A stretch of DNA of 64,000 nucleotides from Anabaena cylindrica PCC 7122 (GTDB lineage: Bacteria; Cyanobacteriota; Cyanobacteriia; Cyanobacteriales; Nostocaceae). The position numbers were made by a program, and so were the translations under genes. The DNA lies in assembly GCF_000317695.1 (NCBI RefSeq), contig NC_019771.1:5198001-5262000 (forward strand), in the 5' to 3' direction. The notes under the pieces are model-generated. The model was not told the DNA's origin, did no database searches, and saw only the letters and a list, made by a program, of their open reading frames with translations. Below are positions 1-9,153 of the stretch, in pieces (within the stretch, counting starts at the first letter, position 1; every line of letters begins with the position of its first letter).

Positions 1-1
1 A

Positions 2-811
2 TTGTTAGGAATTACACCCTCGACTGAACCTCAAGTTACAGAAGAAGAAATTAAAATTTTAATAGAACAAGGTACAGAAGCGGGAACATTTGAAGAAGCA
101 GAACAGGATATGGTGGAAAGAGTATTCCGTTTAGGCGATCGTCCAGTCACTTACTTAATGACACCCCGTCCTGATATTGTTTGGTTAGACTTAGACGACT
201 CTCTTGAAGAAAATCGCCATAAAATGGTCGAAAGTGCCTACTCTCGGTATCCGGTTTGTCAAGAAGGACTTGACAACGTTCTAGGTATTATTCCCGTCAC
301 CGACTTATTAGCCAGGAGTTTACGCAGCGAACCTTTAGATCTAACCTTGGGATTACGTCAGCCCGTATTTGTACCTGAAAGCACCCGTGGTTTAAAAGTA
401 TTGGAGTTATTCAAGCAAACTGTCACTCACATGGCCTTAGTAGTCGATGAATACGGCGTAATTCAAGGATTAGTTACCCTGAATGACATCATGAGTGAAA
501 TTGTCGGTGATGTTCCCGCAGGCCCAGGACAGGAAGAACCCCAAGCTGTACAACGAGAAGATGGTTCTTGGCTTGTAGATGGAATGCTAGGTATAGAAGA
601 ATTTTTAGAACTATTCGGTTTAGAAGAACTAGGCACAGAGGAAAGAGGAAACTATCAAACATTAGGTGGTTTTGTCATCACCCATTTAGGACGTATCCCC
701 GCAGCCGCAGATCATTTTGAATGGGATAGTATGCGTTTTGAAGTCATGGATATGGATGGGAACCGTGTTGATAAAGTGTTAGTTGTGCCGAAGATAAATC
801 ATAATAAGTAG
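2..811 (+). CDS. CNNM/HlyC-CorC family CBS protein, 3' part
   Basis: This is the C-terminal part of a hemolysin/CorC-type (CNNM-like) membrane protein; the reading frame is open at the left edge, so the N-terminal DUF21 membrane domain lies outside the window. Visible domains are two CBS motifs (about residues 48-104 and 119-171 of the fragment, the second with VVDEYGVIQGLVTLND) and a CorC_HlyC domain (about 185-265, with TLGGFVITHLGRIP). The family is linked to Mg/Co efflux, and CBS pairs usually bind adenine nucleotides. The TTG at position 2 is only the first in-frame codon, not a real start. The family call is firm; the transported ion is not known from sequence. A 7-bp repeat array follows 55 bp after the stop. 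Confidence 0.9.
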   Translation: MLGITPSTEPQVTEEEIKILIEQGTEAGTFEEAEQDMVERVFRLGDRPVTYLMTPRPDIVWLDLDDSLEENRHKMVESAYSRYPVCQEGLDNVLGIIPVTDLLARSLRSEPLDLTLGLRQPVFVPESTRGLKVLELFKQTVTHMALVVDEYGVIQGLVTLNDIMSEIVGDVPAGPGQEEPQAVQREDGSWLVDGMLGIEEFLELFGLEELGTEERGNYQTLGGFVITHLGRIPAAADHFEWDSMRFEVMDMDGNRVDKVLVVPKINHNK

Positions 812-1168
<357 letters not shown>

Positions 1169-2173
1169 TTACCTGGGATACTGCTGCACCTGTCCAGGAT
1201 AAGATAAATTTGATTGCGGTAATTGACTGGGCTGCTGTAAATTATAATTACCGTAATTTCCATATCCTACAGCAGCAGTTGAGTTGACAACATCTCGACT
1301 TGGAGAATTGACACCATAAGGATTATTAGGTACAGGAGTCAACCCTGTTGTTGGTGTTTCTTGATTGGGTATTGTCTGAACATTATTAAAAGTACTATAG
1401 GTATTTTGTGACTGGTTCACTAATCCTGGCTGAATATAACCCATACTGGAATTAGAGGGTAAACCCTGATTAGGTAAGCTGTTAATAGGGACAATTGACC
1501 TGACATTTCCATTACTACTAAAAGACTTTATTTGGCTTGTATTACTAGATCTGTTGATGGCTGTTGCTAAAGGATTTATCAACACAGGAGTTTGATTATT
1601 TGTAGTCTGATCATTTAATTCAAAATTCAAATTAGAAACTTCTACAACTTCTGTTGAACTGGGAACAACTAGATTATTTAAACCTAAAAATTGATTATTA
1701 CTATTAACTTTAACAGGCTGCAATAATTTTGTAGCTTGTACCATCAAGGGATTTTTTACACTATCGGGAGAAATTTGACTAACTATCCCTAAGCCCAGAT
1801 TTGATTTAGCAGGATTAACATCTGCATTTTTTTGATTAATTGCATTCTCTATCTGAGTATTTTTTGAAGATGTAGTGATAATCGCAGATAAATTTTCTCT
1901 GTCAAAATCGCTTAACAACGATGGCATATTATCAATATCTGCTGTAATTGCTTTATCTTCATTAGAAAGTGAAGCTTCTTCAACCTTCTCGGAAACAACT
2001 GTGCCTTGATTTGGTTTTTCGGTGAAAAGTGCTGGATTTTTCCAATATTCCCTAATTACTAGGGCTACAACGATTAAGAAAATGCCTGTTCCCCAAAAAC
2101 TAGGCCGAAAGAAATTAGATAATCTGGCTTTGAGATAGCGTAAATAAGCGGGGGGATAGTTGCGTGCTGGCAT
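1169..2173 (-). CDS. Hypothetical single-pass membrane protein, N/S/Q-rich
   Basis: I do not recognise this 334-residue protein. It has a short basic N-terminus, one transmembrane helix at about residues 23-42 (FWGTGIFLIVVALVI), and then a long low-complexity tail rich in Asn, Ser, Gln, Thr and Pro. The tail ends with YGNYGNYNLQQP-type sequence. A single helix after a basic stretch suggests an inner-membrane anchor with an exported, flexible domain. It has no operon partner: the upstream neighbour is divergent and the downstream one convergent. There is no clear Shine-Dalgarno sequence before the ATG. The length and sustained open frame make it likely real, but no function can be assigned. 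Confidence 0.7.
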   Translation of the reverse strand: MPARNYPPAYLRYLKARLSNFFRPSFWGTGIFLIVVALVIREYWKNPALFTEKPNQGTVVSEKVEEASLSNEDKAITADIDNMPSLLSDFDRENLSAIITTSSKNTQIENAINQKNADVNPAKSNLGLGIVSQISPDSVKNPLMVQATKLLQPVKVNSNNQFLGLNNLVVPSSTEVVEVSNLNFELNDQTTNNQTPVLINPLATAINRSSNTSQIKSFSSNGNVRSIVPINSLPNQGLPSNSSMGYIQPGLVNQSQNTYSTFNNVQTIPNQETPTTGLTPVPNNPYGVNSPSRDVVNSTAAVGYGNYGNYNLQQPSQLPQSNLSYPGQVQQYPR

Positions 2174-2701
2174 AACTTTGATTGATTGAATTATTTTTAT
2201 AAATTAGGAAAGATTTAGATGCTTCTCTTGAATTGAACTATATCAATAGTAAAAGTATTGTAATTTCATCCTAGCTTCTCAAAAGTAATAAGTCATGAGT
2301 AATACAGTTTAATTAATCAAAAATTTACTTTCATACGAAACGTAAATTAAATAAATTTATAAAAAATTCTGTAGTAGTTTTCAGATTAGTGATGTGCAGT
2401 TTTCAACTACCGAGCCTGTGGGGACGGGATTTCCCCCACCTTGATTCTATTTATTACATCTGGCAGAGAACCATTATCAGTAAAAGTATTTTCAATTCCA
2501 AATGTAAAGTTAGTGTTAAACCTTGCAGTTCTTTGACATTTTTTTATAACTTTTAGTCAATTTATGCTTAGTTTTCAGATATCGGTCACTTTGGATATCA
2601 TCTGGAGTTGAAAGCTGGACTAATTTTATTGGTATAGCCAAACAATTGTTAAACTTTCCCCTTCCTAGTTACTACTGTACCATTCACCAGGAGACTTAAT
2701 C
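2174..2701. other. Divergent intergenic region upstream of the CBS-CP12 gene
   Basis: This 528-bp AT-rich region separates divergent genes and should hold both promoters. A GC-rich hairpin (GTGGGG/CCCCAC type, about 2419-2442) stands out and belongs to the GGGG-TTT-CCCC class of small repeats seen elsewhere in the window. A good ribosome binding site, AGGAG, lies 8 nt before the ATG at 2702. I could not identify a specific regulator site. Confidence 0.5.
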
Positions 2702-3316
2702 ATGAAAGCCGAAGATATCATGACCAAGGACGTAGTTACTATCCGTGGTACAGCGACTGTTGCAGAAGCAGTCGGACTAATGAAAGAAAAAGGATTGCGT
2801 GCGCTAGTTGTAGATCGTCGCTATGATGATGATGCCTATGGCATTGTCACTGAGACAGATATTGTCTATAAGGTGACAGCTTATGGCAAAGACCCTAGAC
2901 AATTAAGGGTCTATGAAATTATGAGTAAGCCTTGTATTATTGTCGATCCTAATCTGAGCGTAGAATACGTAGCACGGTTGTTTGCTAATACTGGTATTCG
3001 CAGGGCCCCTGTAATTCAAGGTCAGATGTTGGGAATTATCTCAATTACGGATATTCTTACCAAAAGTGATTTTGTGGAAGCTCCTAAAACGTTACTACTA
3101 GAGGAGAGAATTAAAAAAGCGATTAAAGAAGCTCGTGCTATTTGTACTGAACAAGGGGCTTATTCTAAAGCCTGTGCTGCTGCTTGGGATGAAGTAGAGG
3201 AACTACAAGCAGAAGCTGCACATCAAAAAGCTGAAGTTATGGTGTCAGCTAAAGTTTCTTTTGAAGAATACTGTCGAGAAAATCCAGCTGCACCAGAATG
3301 TCGAAATCCTCAATAA
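2702..3316 (+). CDS. CBS-CP12 fusion protein
   Basis: This 204-residue protein has two CBS motifs (about 1-60 and 70-128) followed by a C-terminal CP12 domain (about 136-204). The CP12 part has both redox cysteine pairs (C148/C158 and C191/C200) and the core motif AWDEVEEL (161-168). Free CP12 scaffolds phosphoribulokinase and glyceraldehyde-3-phosphate dehydrogenase under oxidising conditions and so switches off the Calvin cycle. CBS-CP12 fusions are known in cyanobacteria; the CBS part binds adenine nucleotides and can drive oligomerisation. The inferred role is to couple AMP or energy state to carbon fixation or a related target. AGGAG 8 nt before the ATG supports the start. The gene stands alone; a palindromic repeat and a GAATTAC array follow. 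Confidence 0.93.
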   Translation: MKAEDIMTKDVVTIRGTATVAEAVGLMKEKGLRALVVDRRYDDDAYGIVTETDIVYKVTAYGKDPRQLRVYEIMSKPCIIVDPNLSVEYVARLFANTGIRRAPVIQGQMLGIISITDILTKSDFVEAPKTLLLEERIKKAIKEARAICTEQGAYSKACAAAWDEVEELQAEAAHQKAEVMVSAKVSFEEYCRENPAAPECRNPQ

Positions 3317-3340
3317 GACTTTTACTCTAAAAATTCGGGA

Positions 3341-3382
3341 GTCAGGATTCAGGAGTCAGAATACTGTATCCTGAATCCTTAC
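3341..3382. repeat. 42-bp palindromic relic of the 145-bp MITE family
   Basis: GTCAGGATTCAGGA (3341-3354) and TCCTGAATCCTTAC (3369-3382) form a 14-bp inverted repeat with one mismatch around 14 bp of spacer. The right arm closely matches the end of the longer elements at about 4.6 kb and 20.0 kb. It reads as an internally deleted or solo-ends copy. Confidence 0.7.
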
Positions 3383-3386
3383 TTAT

Positions 3387-3441
3387 GAATTACGAATTAC
3401 GAATTACGAATTACGAATTACGAATTACGAATTACGAATTA
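3387..3441. repeat. STRR array (GAATTAC)7
   Basis: Seven perfect GAATTAC units plus a partial one. The array ends 1 bp before the stop codon of the minus-strand LptF/LptG gene, so it forms the immediate 3' flank of that gene. Confidence 0.95.
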
Positions 3442-3442
3442 T

Positions 3443-4618
3443 TTATCTTTGTGCAACTCGCGACAATAGAAATAAACCTGTTACTAAACCAAATAAGTTA
3501 GGCAGCCAAGCACCTATTAAGGGAGAAAGAACATCTGCTTGTGCTAAAGCACCGGAAACTGATAATAATAAGTAGTAACTGAAAATAACTATGACACTGA
3601 TCCCAAAACTCGTTCCTCTGCCTGTCCGTTGAGGTATGCTGCCCATTGCCGAACCTACTAAACCAAAAATTATAGATACAAAGGGAAAGGCAATTTTTTG
3701 TTGAATCCGTACTTCTAGTTTTCTAATTTTTTGGGGGTTGCCAGCTAAACGTTCTATTTCTAGTTGTTCCAAAGCTTGGGCAATATTCATTTCGCCATAA
3801 TCTCGGCTATTTTCTGCTAAATTTAAAGGTGTGCGAGGTAGTTGTAATTGTTGTTTTTCAAACCGCAAAATATTTCGATAAGAACGGTCGGGAGCAACTA
3901 AATAAATAGTGCCATTATAAAAATCCCAAACCTGTTCTGATGCATTCCACTGGGCAGATTCTGAGACGAGTATTTGATTGAGTCCTTCTGTAGATCTATC
4001 TATAATTGTTAAACCTTGCATTTTTTTGCCATCAAATTGATCGGCATAAAACAAGCGTGAAAGTATTTTATTAGTACTACCATCTGGTTGTTTAATTTCT
4101 CGATATTCAGGATAGTAGATATTTTGTTGTTTAAATGAAGGTGTATCTGATTTTAGTGCCTGTTCTAGTGTCCGAGTTGCTTCATAATTGGCTGCTGGTG
4201 CAATTTGTTCATTAAAAACATATGTCATACCTGTGACTAAAGTACTTAATAAAACAGCAGTTAATACCATGCGATAGACGCTTACTCCACAACCACGAAG
4301 GGCTATTAGTTCACTCTCACTAGACAAACGACTGTAGGTCATTAAAGTAGCTAATAAGGTGGACATGGGGAAGGAATAAACCATGACATAAGGCAGTTTT
4401 AAGGCAAAAACCTTCATGGCTGTGGTGATTGGTAGTCCAGATTCTACTACTTTTCGTAATAATTCAAATAAGCTGTCAATTGCTAAAACTACAGAAGTAA
4501 ATGCCCCAACTCCGAATAGAAATAGCGGCAGCAACTGCATTGCCAAATAGCGATCCATGATGGAAAAAGGCAGCAGTGAATTGAGTGAGTAGAAAGATTT
4601 AATCTGCTTGGATATCAT
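3443..4618 (-). CDS. LptF/LptG family permease
   Basis: This 391-residue YjgP/YjgQ-type permease would be the membrane part of the ABC transporter that extracts lipopolysaccharide from the inner membrane and feeds it to the LptA-type bridge. Hydrophobic helices cluster at both ends (for example LFLFGVGAFTSVVLAID near 33-50 and four more after about 310), with a periplasmic beta-jellyroll-like region between, which is the family layout. Upstream on the same strand lie lptB and lptA, so the three probably form one functional cluster, although 288 bp of repeats separate this gene from lptB. Only one LptF/G gene is seen here; it may form a homodimer or a second copy may lie elsewhere. Confidence 0.9.
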   Translation of the reverse strand: MISKQIKSFYSLNSLLPFSIMDRYLAMQLLPLFLFGVGAFTSVVLAIDSLFELLRKVVESGLPITTAMKVFALKLPYVMVYSFPMSTLLATLMTYSRLSSESELIALRGCGVSVYRMVLTAVLLSTLVTGMTYVFNEQIAPAANYEATRTLEQALKSDTPSFKQQNIYYPEYREIKQPDGSTNKILSRLFYADQFDGKKMQGLTIIDRSTEGLNQILVSESAQWNASEQVWDFYNGTIYLVAPDRSYRNILRFEKQQLQLPRTPLNLAENSRDYGEMNIAQALEQLEIERLAGNPQKIRKLEVRIQQKIAFPFVSIIFGLVGSAMGSIPQRTGRGTSFGISVIVIFSYYLLLSVSGALAQADVLSPLIGAWLPNLFGLVTGLFLLSRVAQR

Positions 4619-4778
4619 AAGTTCGGAGTTCGGAGTTCGGAGTTCGGAGTCAGGAGTTCGGAGTCAGAATGCTTATGAAATCAGGAATGGAGAGAAGTGA
4701 AATTTTCTCAAAATCATCAAAATTGACGCGAAAAGCCTTGATTTTCATGATTTATGTATTCTACATCCTGAATACTTA
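4619..4778. repeat. GGAGTTC heptamers plus MITE-family copy
   Basis: About six GGAGTTC/GGAGTCA heptamers (4619-4666) run into a segment of about 120 bp that matches 20019-20137 over its whole length. Shared blocks include ATGCTTATGAAAT, GAAGTGAAATTTT, CAAAATCATCAAA and ATCCTGAATACTTA. The left end touches the start codon of the LptF/LptG gene. No target duplication is visible for this copy. Confidence 0.85.
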
Positions 4779-4906
4779 ACAATAAGTTTAAAAGTTAAAT
4801 TTCGGCACCCTAGATGTATTAGCAGTTTAAAAATGTATTGATGATTGTGATTGAAGTAGCTAATTTATGAGATTTAAATTATTTTTTATTATTAACAATA
4901 ATAAAT

Positions 4907-5635
4907 TTAGGTGGAAAAGTTATCACCTAAATAGTATTGACGCACGAGTGGGTTATTGTAAAGTTCATCTGCAATGCCAAAAGCGAGAATTTGCCCTTCC
5001 CTCATGATATAACCACGATCAGTAATGGCCAGGGTTTCGCGGACATTATGATCTGTGATGAGAATGCCCATACCGCGATCGCGCAATTGTCCCACAATTT
5101 CTTGAATTTCTGCAACTGCGATAGGGTCTACTCCCGCAAATGGTTCATCCAAAAGTAGGAATTTCGGCCCTTGTCTTCCTGCTGCTAAAGCCCTTGCTAA
5201 CTCTGTCCGTCGTCTTTCACCACCAGAAAGTTGAATTCCTTTACTATTAGCCACCTTTTCCAAACGGAACTCCCCGATTAAATCATGCAACCGTCTCGAC
5301 CACTCCCTGCGTGGCACACTAGTTTGCTCGAATACTAGCAGGATATTATCTTGAACGGAGAGTTGACGAAACACACTTGCTTCTTGAGCTAAATAGCCAA
5401 TTCCCAATCTAGCTCTTTTGTGCATGGGCATTCCCGTAATATCCAAATTATCCAACCACACCCGGCCTTGATTGGGTTTTTCTAAGCCTGTAGCGATATA
5501 AAATGTCGTCGTTTTACCAGCCCCATTGGGGCCGAGTAAGCCAACAACTTCACCTTGAGCTACAGAAAGGTTAACGCGATTGACAATTAGTCGCTTGCCG
5601 TAAGATTTGTGAATATTTTCTAAAACTATTTTCAC
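4907..5635 (-). CDS. lptB: LPS export ABC transporter ATPase LptB
   Basis: This 242-residue ATPase powers lipopolysaccharide transport together with LptF/G on the cytoplasmic face of the inner membrane. All ABC motifs are intact: Walker A GPNGAGKTT (about 35-43), a Q-loop, signature LSGGERRR, Walker B FLLLDEPFAGVDP and switch His in ITDHNVRE. The FAGVDP stretch after Walker B is typical of LptB rather than of the related branched-chain amino-acid ATPases. It lies 27 bp downstream of lptA on the same strand, and the LptF/LptG permease follows. Length is normal for the family. Confidence 0.95.
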   Translation of the reverse strand: MKIVLENIHKSYGKRLIVNRVNLSVAQGEVVGLLGPNGAGKTTTFYIATGLEKPNQGRVWLDNLDITGMPMHKRARLGIGYLAQEASVFRQLSVQDNILLVFEQTSVPRREWSRRLHDLIGEFRLEKVANSKGIQLSGGERRRTELARALAAGRQGPKFLLLDEPFAGVDPIAVAEIQEIVGQLRDRGMGILITDHNVRETLAITDRGYIMREGQILAFGIADELYNNPLVRQYYLGDNFST

Positions 5636-5662
5636 TATTCGCGTTTTTTGTGGTAACAGATT

Positions 5663-6160
5663 CTAATTAGAACGCTTGAGAGATGGTGTCTTTGGGGCAG
5701 GTTTGGCAGTTTGTCCATTGAGATTAGAGTCTTCTACCATGTACACAGATTCTACCTGACGATTAGACTGGGGTAAGGCGATAAATCGACCTTCATCAAT
5801 CAAATAAGTGACTTTCTCCGCTCTAATACTATTATTACCCTGTTGCAAAATATAGACATTACCACTGAAATCAATGCGTCTTTCTTGACTAAAGTATTGT
5901 GCTTGGGCTGCTGTTGCTTGCAACTGACGAGCAGGATACAACATTTGTACATTACCACGAGCAGTAATTACTTGACTTTTGGCATCATATTCTTGCACAT
6001 CAGAGCGAATGGTGAGTGGGCGATTTCCCCCAGATGATTGGGCTGTAGCGGTTGGTAATTGGCTAGGAAAAGCAATTGCACCCAATAGCGCAACGGGTAG
6101 CATTAGCGCCAATCCAAGACGATGTATCTGTGATTTTGGCAATTGATAGGGGGGTATCAT
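5663..6160 (-). CDS. lptA: LptA/OstA-like periplasmic LPS transport protein
   Basis: This 165-residue protein has a signal peptide (hydrophobic core LGLALMLPVALLGAIAF, likely cleavage after TATAQ) and then one OstA/LptA domain with the expected repeating beta-strand pattern (TIRSDVQEYDAKSQVITARGN, later IDFSGNVYILQQGNNSIRAEKVTY). LptA proteins polymerise across the periplasm to carry LPS to the outer membrane. The lptB gene begins 27 bp downstream, which supports the identification. The C-terminal Pro/Lys-rich tail is a local extra. Its upstream region carries a G-rich heptamer scrap but no clear regulatory site. Confidence 0.88.
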   Translation of the reverse strand: MIPPYQLPKSQIHRLGLALMLPVALLGAIAFPSQLPTATAQSSGGNRPLTIRSDVQEYDAKSQVITARGNVQMLYPARQLQATAAQAQYFSQERRIDFSGNVYILQQGNNSIRAEKVTYLIDEGRFIALPQSNRQVESVYMVEDSNLNGQTAKPAPKTPSLKRSN

Positions 6161-6604
6161 AGTGGATAAGGATTATCTCAGTTTGTATTCTGATTTTAAA
6201 AATCGTACTCAGTGCAGAATCACCAAGAGACTTCCAACTAAAAAAATATCCCGTCATTGTGACGGCAGGGGGGCAGGGAGCAGGGGGAAGAAAAGTCGCT
6301 TTGAGTTGGTGAAATTGGATCATCTTTTGTGTGGAGTTCTCCACAATTAAAGTTGAAAAAATCAGCCTCAATATTACCAGTACACAAGGGCGAAAATAGA
6401 TATCTAGTGAAAAAAGGTTAAAAAGCTGATTAAGCGAGCTTTATTCTTTTCTGCCTTGTTGCACTAGAGGTGATGAAGTGTCAACTCAACCACTTTATCC
6501 ATAAATACAATCTGCTATCGGGAATAATTGCAGATAAATCATTGGATATGTGACTACAACTTGAGATTGTTGACGCTTGAGGACACCTAAAGGTTTCGTT
6601 ATTG
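6161..6604. other. Intergenic region between lptA and the DUF309 gene
   Basis: This 444-bp gap lies upstream of lptA and downstream of the DUF309 gene. It contains a short G-rich GCAGGGA-type heptamer remnant (about 6268-6294) and otherwise unique AT-rich DNA. The frames in it overlap lptA antisense or lack any recognisable similarity. No RNA gene is seen. Confidence 0.5.
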
Positions 6605-6997
6605 CTAATCTTTAATTATAGAAATTCTAGGTAAAGGCAAGGCTGCATTTTTACCCAAATCTACACTAAGAATTTTTTCTGGATCTGCTTGTTGGAGTTC
6701 CTTCAACAATTCCACACTTTGAGTAAAAAATTCTTCTACATTGATGGCGCAATCACTAGCGGGATAACGGCGTAAGCGATTGCTACCTTCCCCCAATAAA
6801 ATCATTGCTCCTCGCAAGTTACGATTACCCAGGTGATACAGGGCTACTGCAATTTGCAGAATACCTTGATATAAACTTTTTTCTGGCTCGGTTGCTTCAA
6901 TCCATAGAGCTTCTAAGGTGTCATGACAAGCGTAGAACTGTCCAGAGTTGAACTGTTCCACTCCTTGCCAAAACTCTTGGGGTAGGTCGTCACTCAT
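6605..6997 (-). CDS. DUF309 domain protein
   Basis: This 130-residue, mostly helical protein carries the DUF309 hallmark FNSGQFYACHDTLEALW (about residues 16-32), with His-Asp-Thr-Leu-Glu in the centre. The family has no established function. Its start overlaps the stop of ftrC by 4 bp (ATGA), so the two are translationally coupled and made together. Whether that coupling reflects a redox role is unknown. The length fits the family. Confidence 0.85.
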   Translation of the reverse strand: MSDDLPQEFWQGVEQFNSGQFYACHDTLEALWIEATEPEKSLYQGILQIAVALYHLGNRNLRGAMILLGEGSNRLRRYPASDCAINVEEFFTQSVELLKELQQADPEKILSVDLGKNAALPLPRISIIKD

Positions 6998-7374
6998 CCC
7001 ATGCTATCCCGCACTTCTTTGATGGTTTCCAGGGAAATATCTTGTCTGTCGCCAGCAAAATCGTTATCGGTGGTGAGAAAGAGCATACAGTGGCACTCTT
7101 TGCGTTCTCGCATGGGAACACAAGGACAGTTCCAATAGGCAGCGCTAACTTCGGCTTCTTTGTCTTCATAGTGGCGACAGGGACACAAAGGCGCACCGAG
7201 TTCGTCTTTATGTTTAGCTAAACCTTCAATTACGACTGCTGTAACGGAAGGTTCTGAACAGAAGTATGTTCCAGTCCGTTTGGCGTATTGTTCGGAAAAA
7301 TGCCGCATTGCCTCTAGGCTTTTTTCGCTGGATTTTGTGTTAACTTCTGATTTAACCATTGGATCGTCGTTCAT
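6994..7374 (-). CDS. ftrC: Ferredoxin-thioredoxin reductase catalytic subunit
   Basis: This 126-residue protein is the iron-sulfur catalytic chain of ferredoxin:thioredoxin reductase, which passes photosynthetic electrons from ferredoxin to thioredoxin and so switches carbon-fixation enzymes in the light. The exact family signature CPC-X16-CPC-X8-CHC is present (LCPCRHYEDKE..., WNCPCVPMRERKECHC), giving the four [4Fe-4S] ligands and the redox-active disulfide pair. The variable subunit gene is not in this window. The gene leads a two-gene operon with the DUF309 gene (4-bp overlap). An alternative +1-frame shadow runs through the same DNA and can be ignored. Confidence 0.97.
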   Translation of the reverse strand: MNDDPMVKSEVNTKSSEKSLEAMRHFSEQYAKRTGTYFCSEPSVTAVVIEGLAKHKDELGAPLCPCRHYEDKEAEVSAAYWNCPCVPMRERKECHCMLFLTTDNDFAGDRQDISLETIKEVRDSMG

Positions 7375-7567
7375 AATTTAAATATTTCTTTGCATTGTAC
7401 AACAGCCCCAGTGAGCTATTACTGGGGAAATCTCCCCAACCTGAAATTTTAAAATTTGACCTAGATTTATACTAACGCTTGTCGGTCTGGCATCTGGTGA
7501 TCAAAATAATTGATGACATCAGGGAAGTTTAACTTAATTTAAGTTAATTGAAGTTTTGTATCAATTT

Positions 7568-8728
7568 CTATAGTGAACTTAATGGTTTTTGTAACTGAAG
7601 TTGTAGTTCTTGTTCACTGTGAAGGATGATGCCAGGATAATCTCGATTGACTATGAGTTGTTCTGAGGATGGATTTATATCCTCCCATAAAACCCAACGA
7701 CTGCCTAGAGGTAAGTTAGATAGAGTTAAGGGGTTTTGAGTGAGCCAAATTAGGGGGTAGTTGTCTGGTGGTGTGTTGGCTTCTTCTAAGGGGTTGGTTG
7801 CTGCTAAAGTTTCGAGAACGGGAATATCACCTTTGATTAAACCTGTGGCTGCTGTCCACAGTTCTACTTGCAATTGTTGTCTGTGGGCATAGAAATATAA
7901 TGAAGCGGCGGCGATGACTGCTTGTTCAAATTGTTCTTGTTGCCAATTAGCTGCACTATCAAGGGCAATAATGATTTCTTGTCCACCAGTGATAACTTCT
8001 AATTCTCTGACTCGTAATTCTCCATAACGGGCGCTGGTACGCCAATGAATGAGACGGGTGGGATCACCGATGCGATAAGGACGGAGCGATCGCACTAATC
8101 CTGTTGTCGCTAATTGTAATGGTTTTCCACGAAGATCATTTTTTTGGTGTTCATCTTGCCCTATTTCATCAACTAGGGGGCAGCTAGTCAGGGGTAAAAC
8201 GGTGGGATAGACAATCGCTCTAGCTTTACATTCTCGCTGCCGACGACACCAAAATAATCCCCAAGGCGCACCTGTGGCTAATTCTACTGTTTCCCATCGG
8301 TACAATCCTCGGCGTTCGGTGGGGTGATAATATGTCCAACGGTGAGAATCTTTTGCGTCGATGGTGTCAATTGGCTGTTTGACTGGTTTGCCTAAGATGA
8401 AGGGCAGTATATCTGCAACTTGCAATAAGGTAACAGGCTTTTGGGTGGGGTTATGGACTTCTATTTCAATGGTGATGTCGTCGCCAACGCTGACTGGCTG
8501 GATGGGAGAGCGTTTGATAATGAGATTTTTGAGCGATCGCGGTGCTAAAAAAGCTGACACACCCACAAGGGCAATACAGACCCCACTAATTACATATAAC
8601 CAGCCTGCCATCGTGTTGATAGCAGCGCCTAAATAACAAATAGCAATGCCGGCTAATACCCAACCGCCATAGGTAGGAGATGAGGCGTGGATTTCTAACC
8701 AATTGGTGATGTTTTTGGTGATTTTCAT
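7568..8728 (-). CDS. DUF58 domain protein
   Basis: This 386-residue protein has two transmembrane helices near the N-terminus (about 22-60, GGWVLAGIAICYLGAAINT and WLYVISGVCIALVGVSAFL) and a DUF58 domain centred on GDPTRLIHWRTSARYGELRVRELE (about 227-250), followed by a von Willebrand A-like fold (IIIALDSAANW). DUF58 proteins usually sit with MoxR ATPases and transglutaminase-like proteins, but no such partner is adjacent here. Its role is unknown, with a cell-envelope function often suggested. It is transcribed divergently from the DUF433 gene. Confidence 0.88.
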   Translation of the reverse strand: MKITKNITNWLEIHASSPTYGGWVLAGIAICYLGAAINTMAGWLYVISGVCIALVGVSAFLAPRSLKNLIIKRSPIQPVSVGDDITIEIEVHNPTQKPVTLLQVADILPFILGKPVKQPIDTIDAKDSHRWTYYHPTERRGLYRWETVELATGAPWGLFWCRRQRECKARAIVYPTVLPLTSCPLVDEIGQDEHQKNDLRGKPLQLATTGLVRSLRPYRIGDPTRLIHWRTSARYGELRVRELEVITGGQEIIIALDSAANWQQEQFEQAVIAAASLYFYAHRQQLQVELWTAATGLIKGDIPVLETLAATNPLEEANTPPDNYPLIWLTQNPLTLSNLPLGSRWVLWEDINPSSEQLIVNRDYPGIILHSEQELQLQLQKPLSSL

Positions 8729-8826
8729 AGTTTCTTTTTTAACTCAACAATGGCTGAAATGTACAGTATATTGGGCATTTGCATTGATAAATTTGTAATT
8801 GTGTATGATTAAATTAAGGAATGTAG

Positions 8827-9153
8827 GTGGAAGATTCATTGATGCAGTTAGTCAGCCAGGAGTATATCGAAATTGCTGCTGATGTGCGAAGTGGGAAACC
8901 CAGAATTGCTGGTACTCGCATTGCAGTAGAGGATGTAGCGGTGATGCATTTAAAGCTGGGTTACTCTTTGATAGAGATTGCGGGTAAATATGACTTGTCA
9001 CTAGCATCTGTTTATGCAGCAATGGCTTATTATTTTGATCATCGAGACGAGATTGATGAACTTGCAGCACAAGAAAATGAGATAGTTGAGATGCTGAAAC
9101 AAAATCATCCCTCACGTCTTCAAGAAAAACTCAGACAGTCGAGAAATCACTGA
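8827..9153 (+). CDS. DUF433 protein, antitoxin-like
   Basis: The 108-residue frame contains a DUF433 domain (about 13-65): YIEIAADVRSGKPRIAGTRIAVEDVA followed by a helix-turn-helix-like segment (LSLASVYAAMAYYFDHRDEID). DUF433 genes commonly precede DUF5615 PIN-like genes, and the pair is regarded as toxin-antitoxin-like from context. Here the partner is only a remnant (see 9146-9295), so this is probably an orphan. The real start may be the ATG at residue 6 (MQLVSQ, position 8842), because the first codon of the frame is GTG. Confidence 0.88.
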   Translation: MEDSLMQLVSQEYIEIAADVRSGKPRIAGTRIAVEDVAVMHLKLGYSLIEIAGKYDLSLASVYAAMAYYFDHRDEIDELAAQENEIVEMLKQNHPSRLQEKLRQSRNH

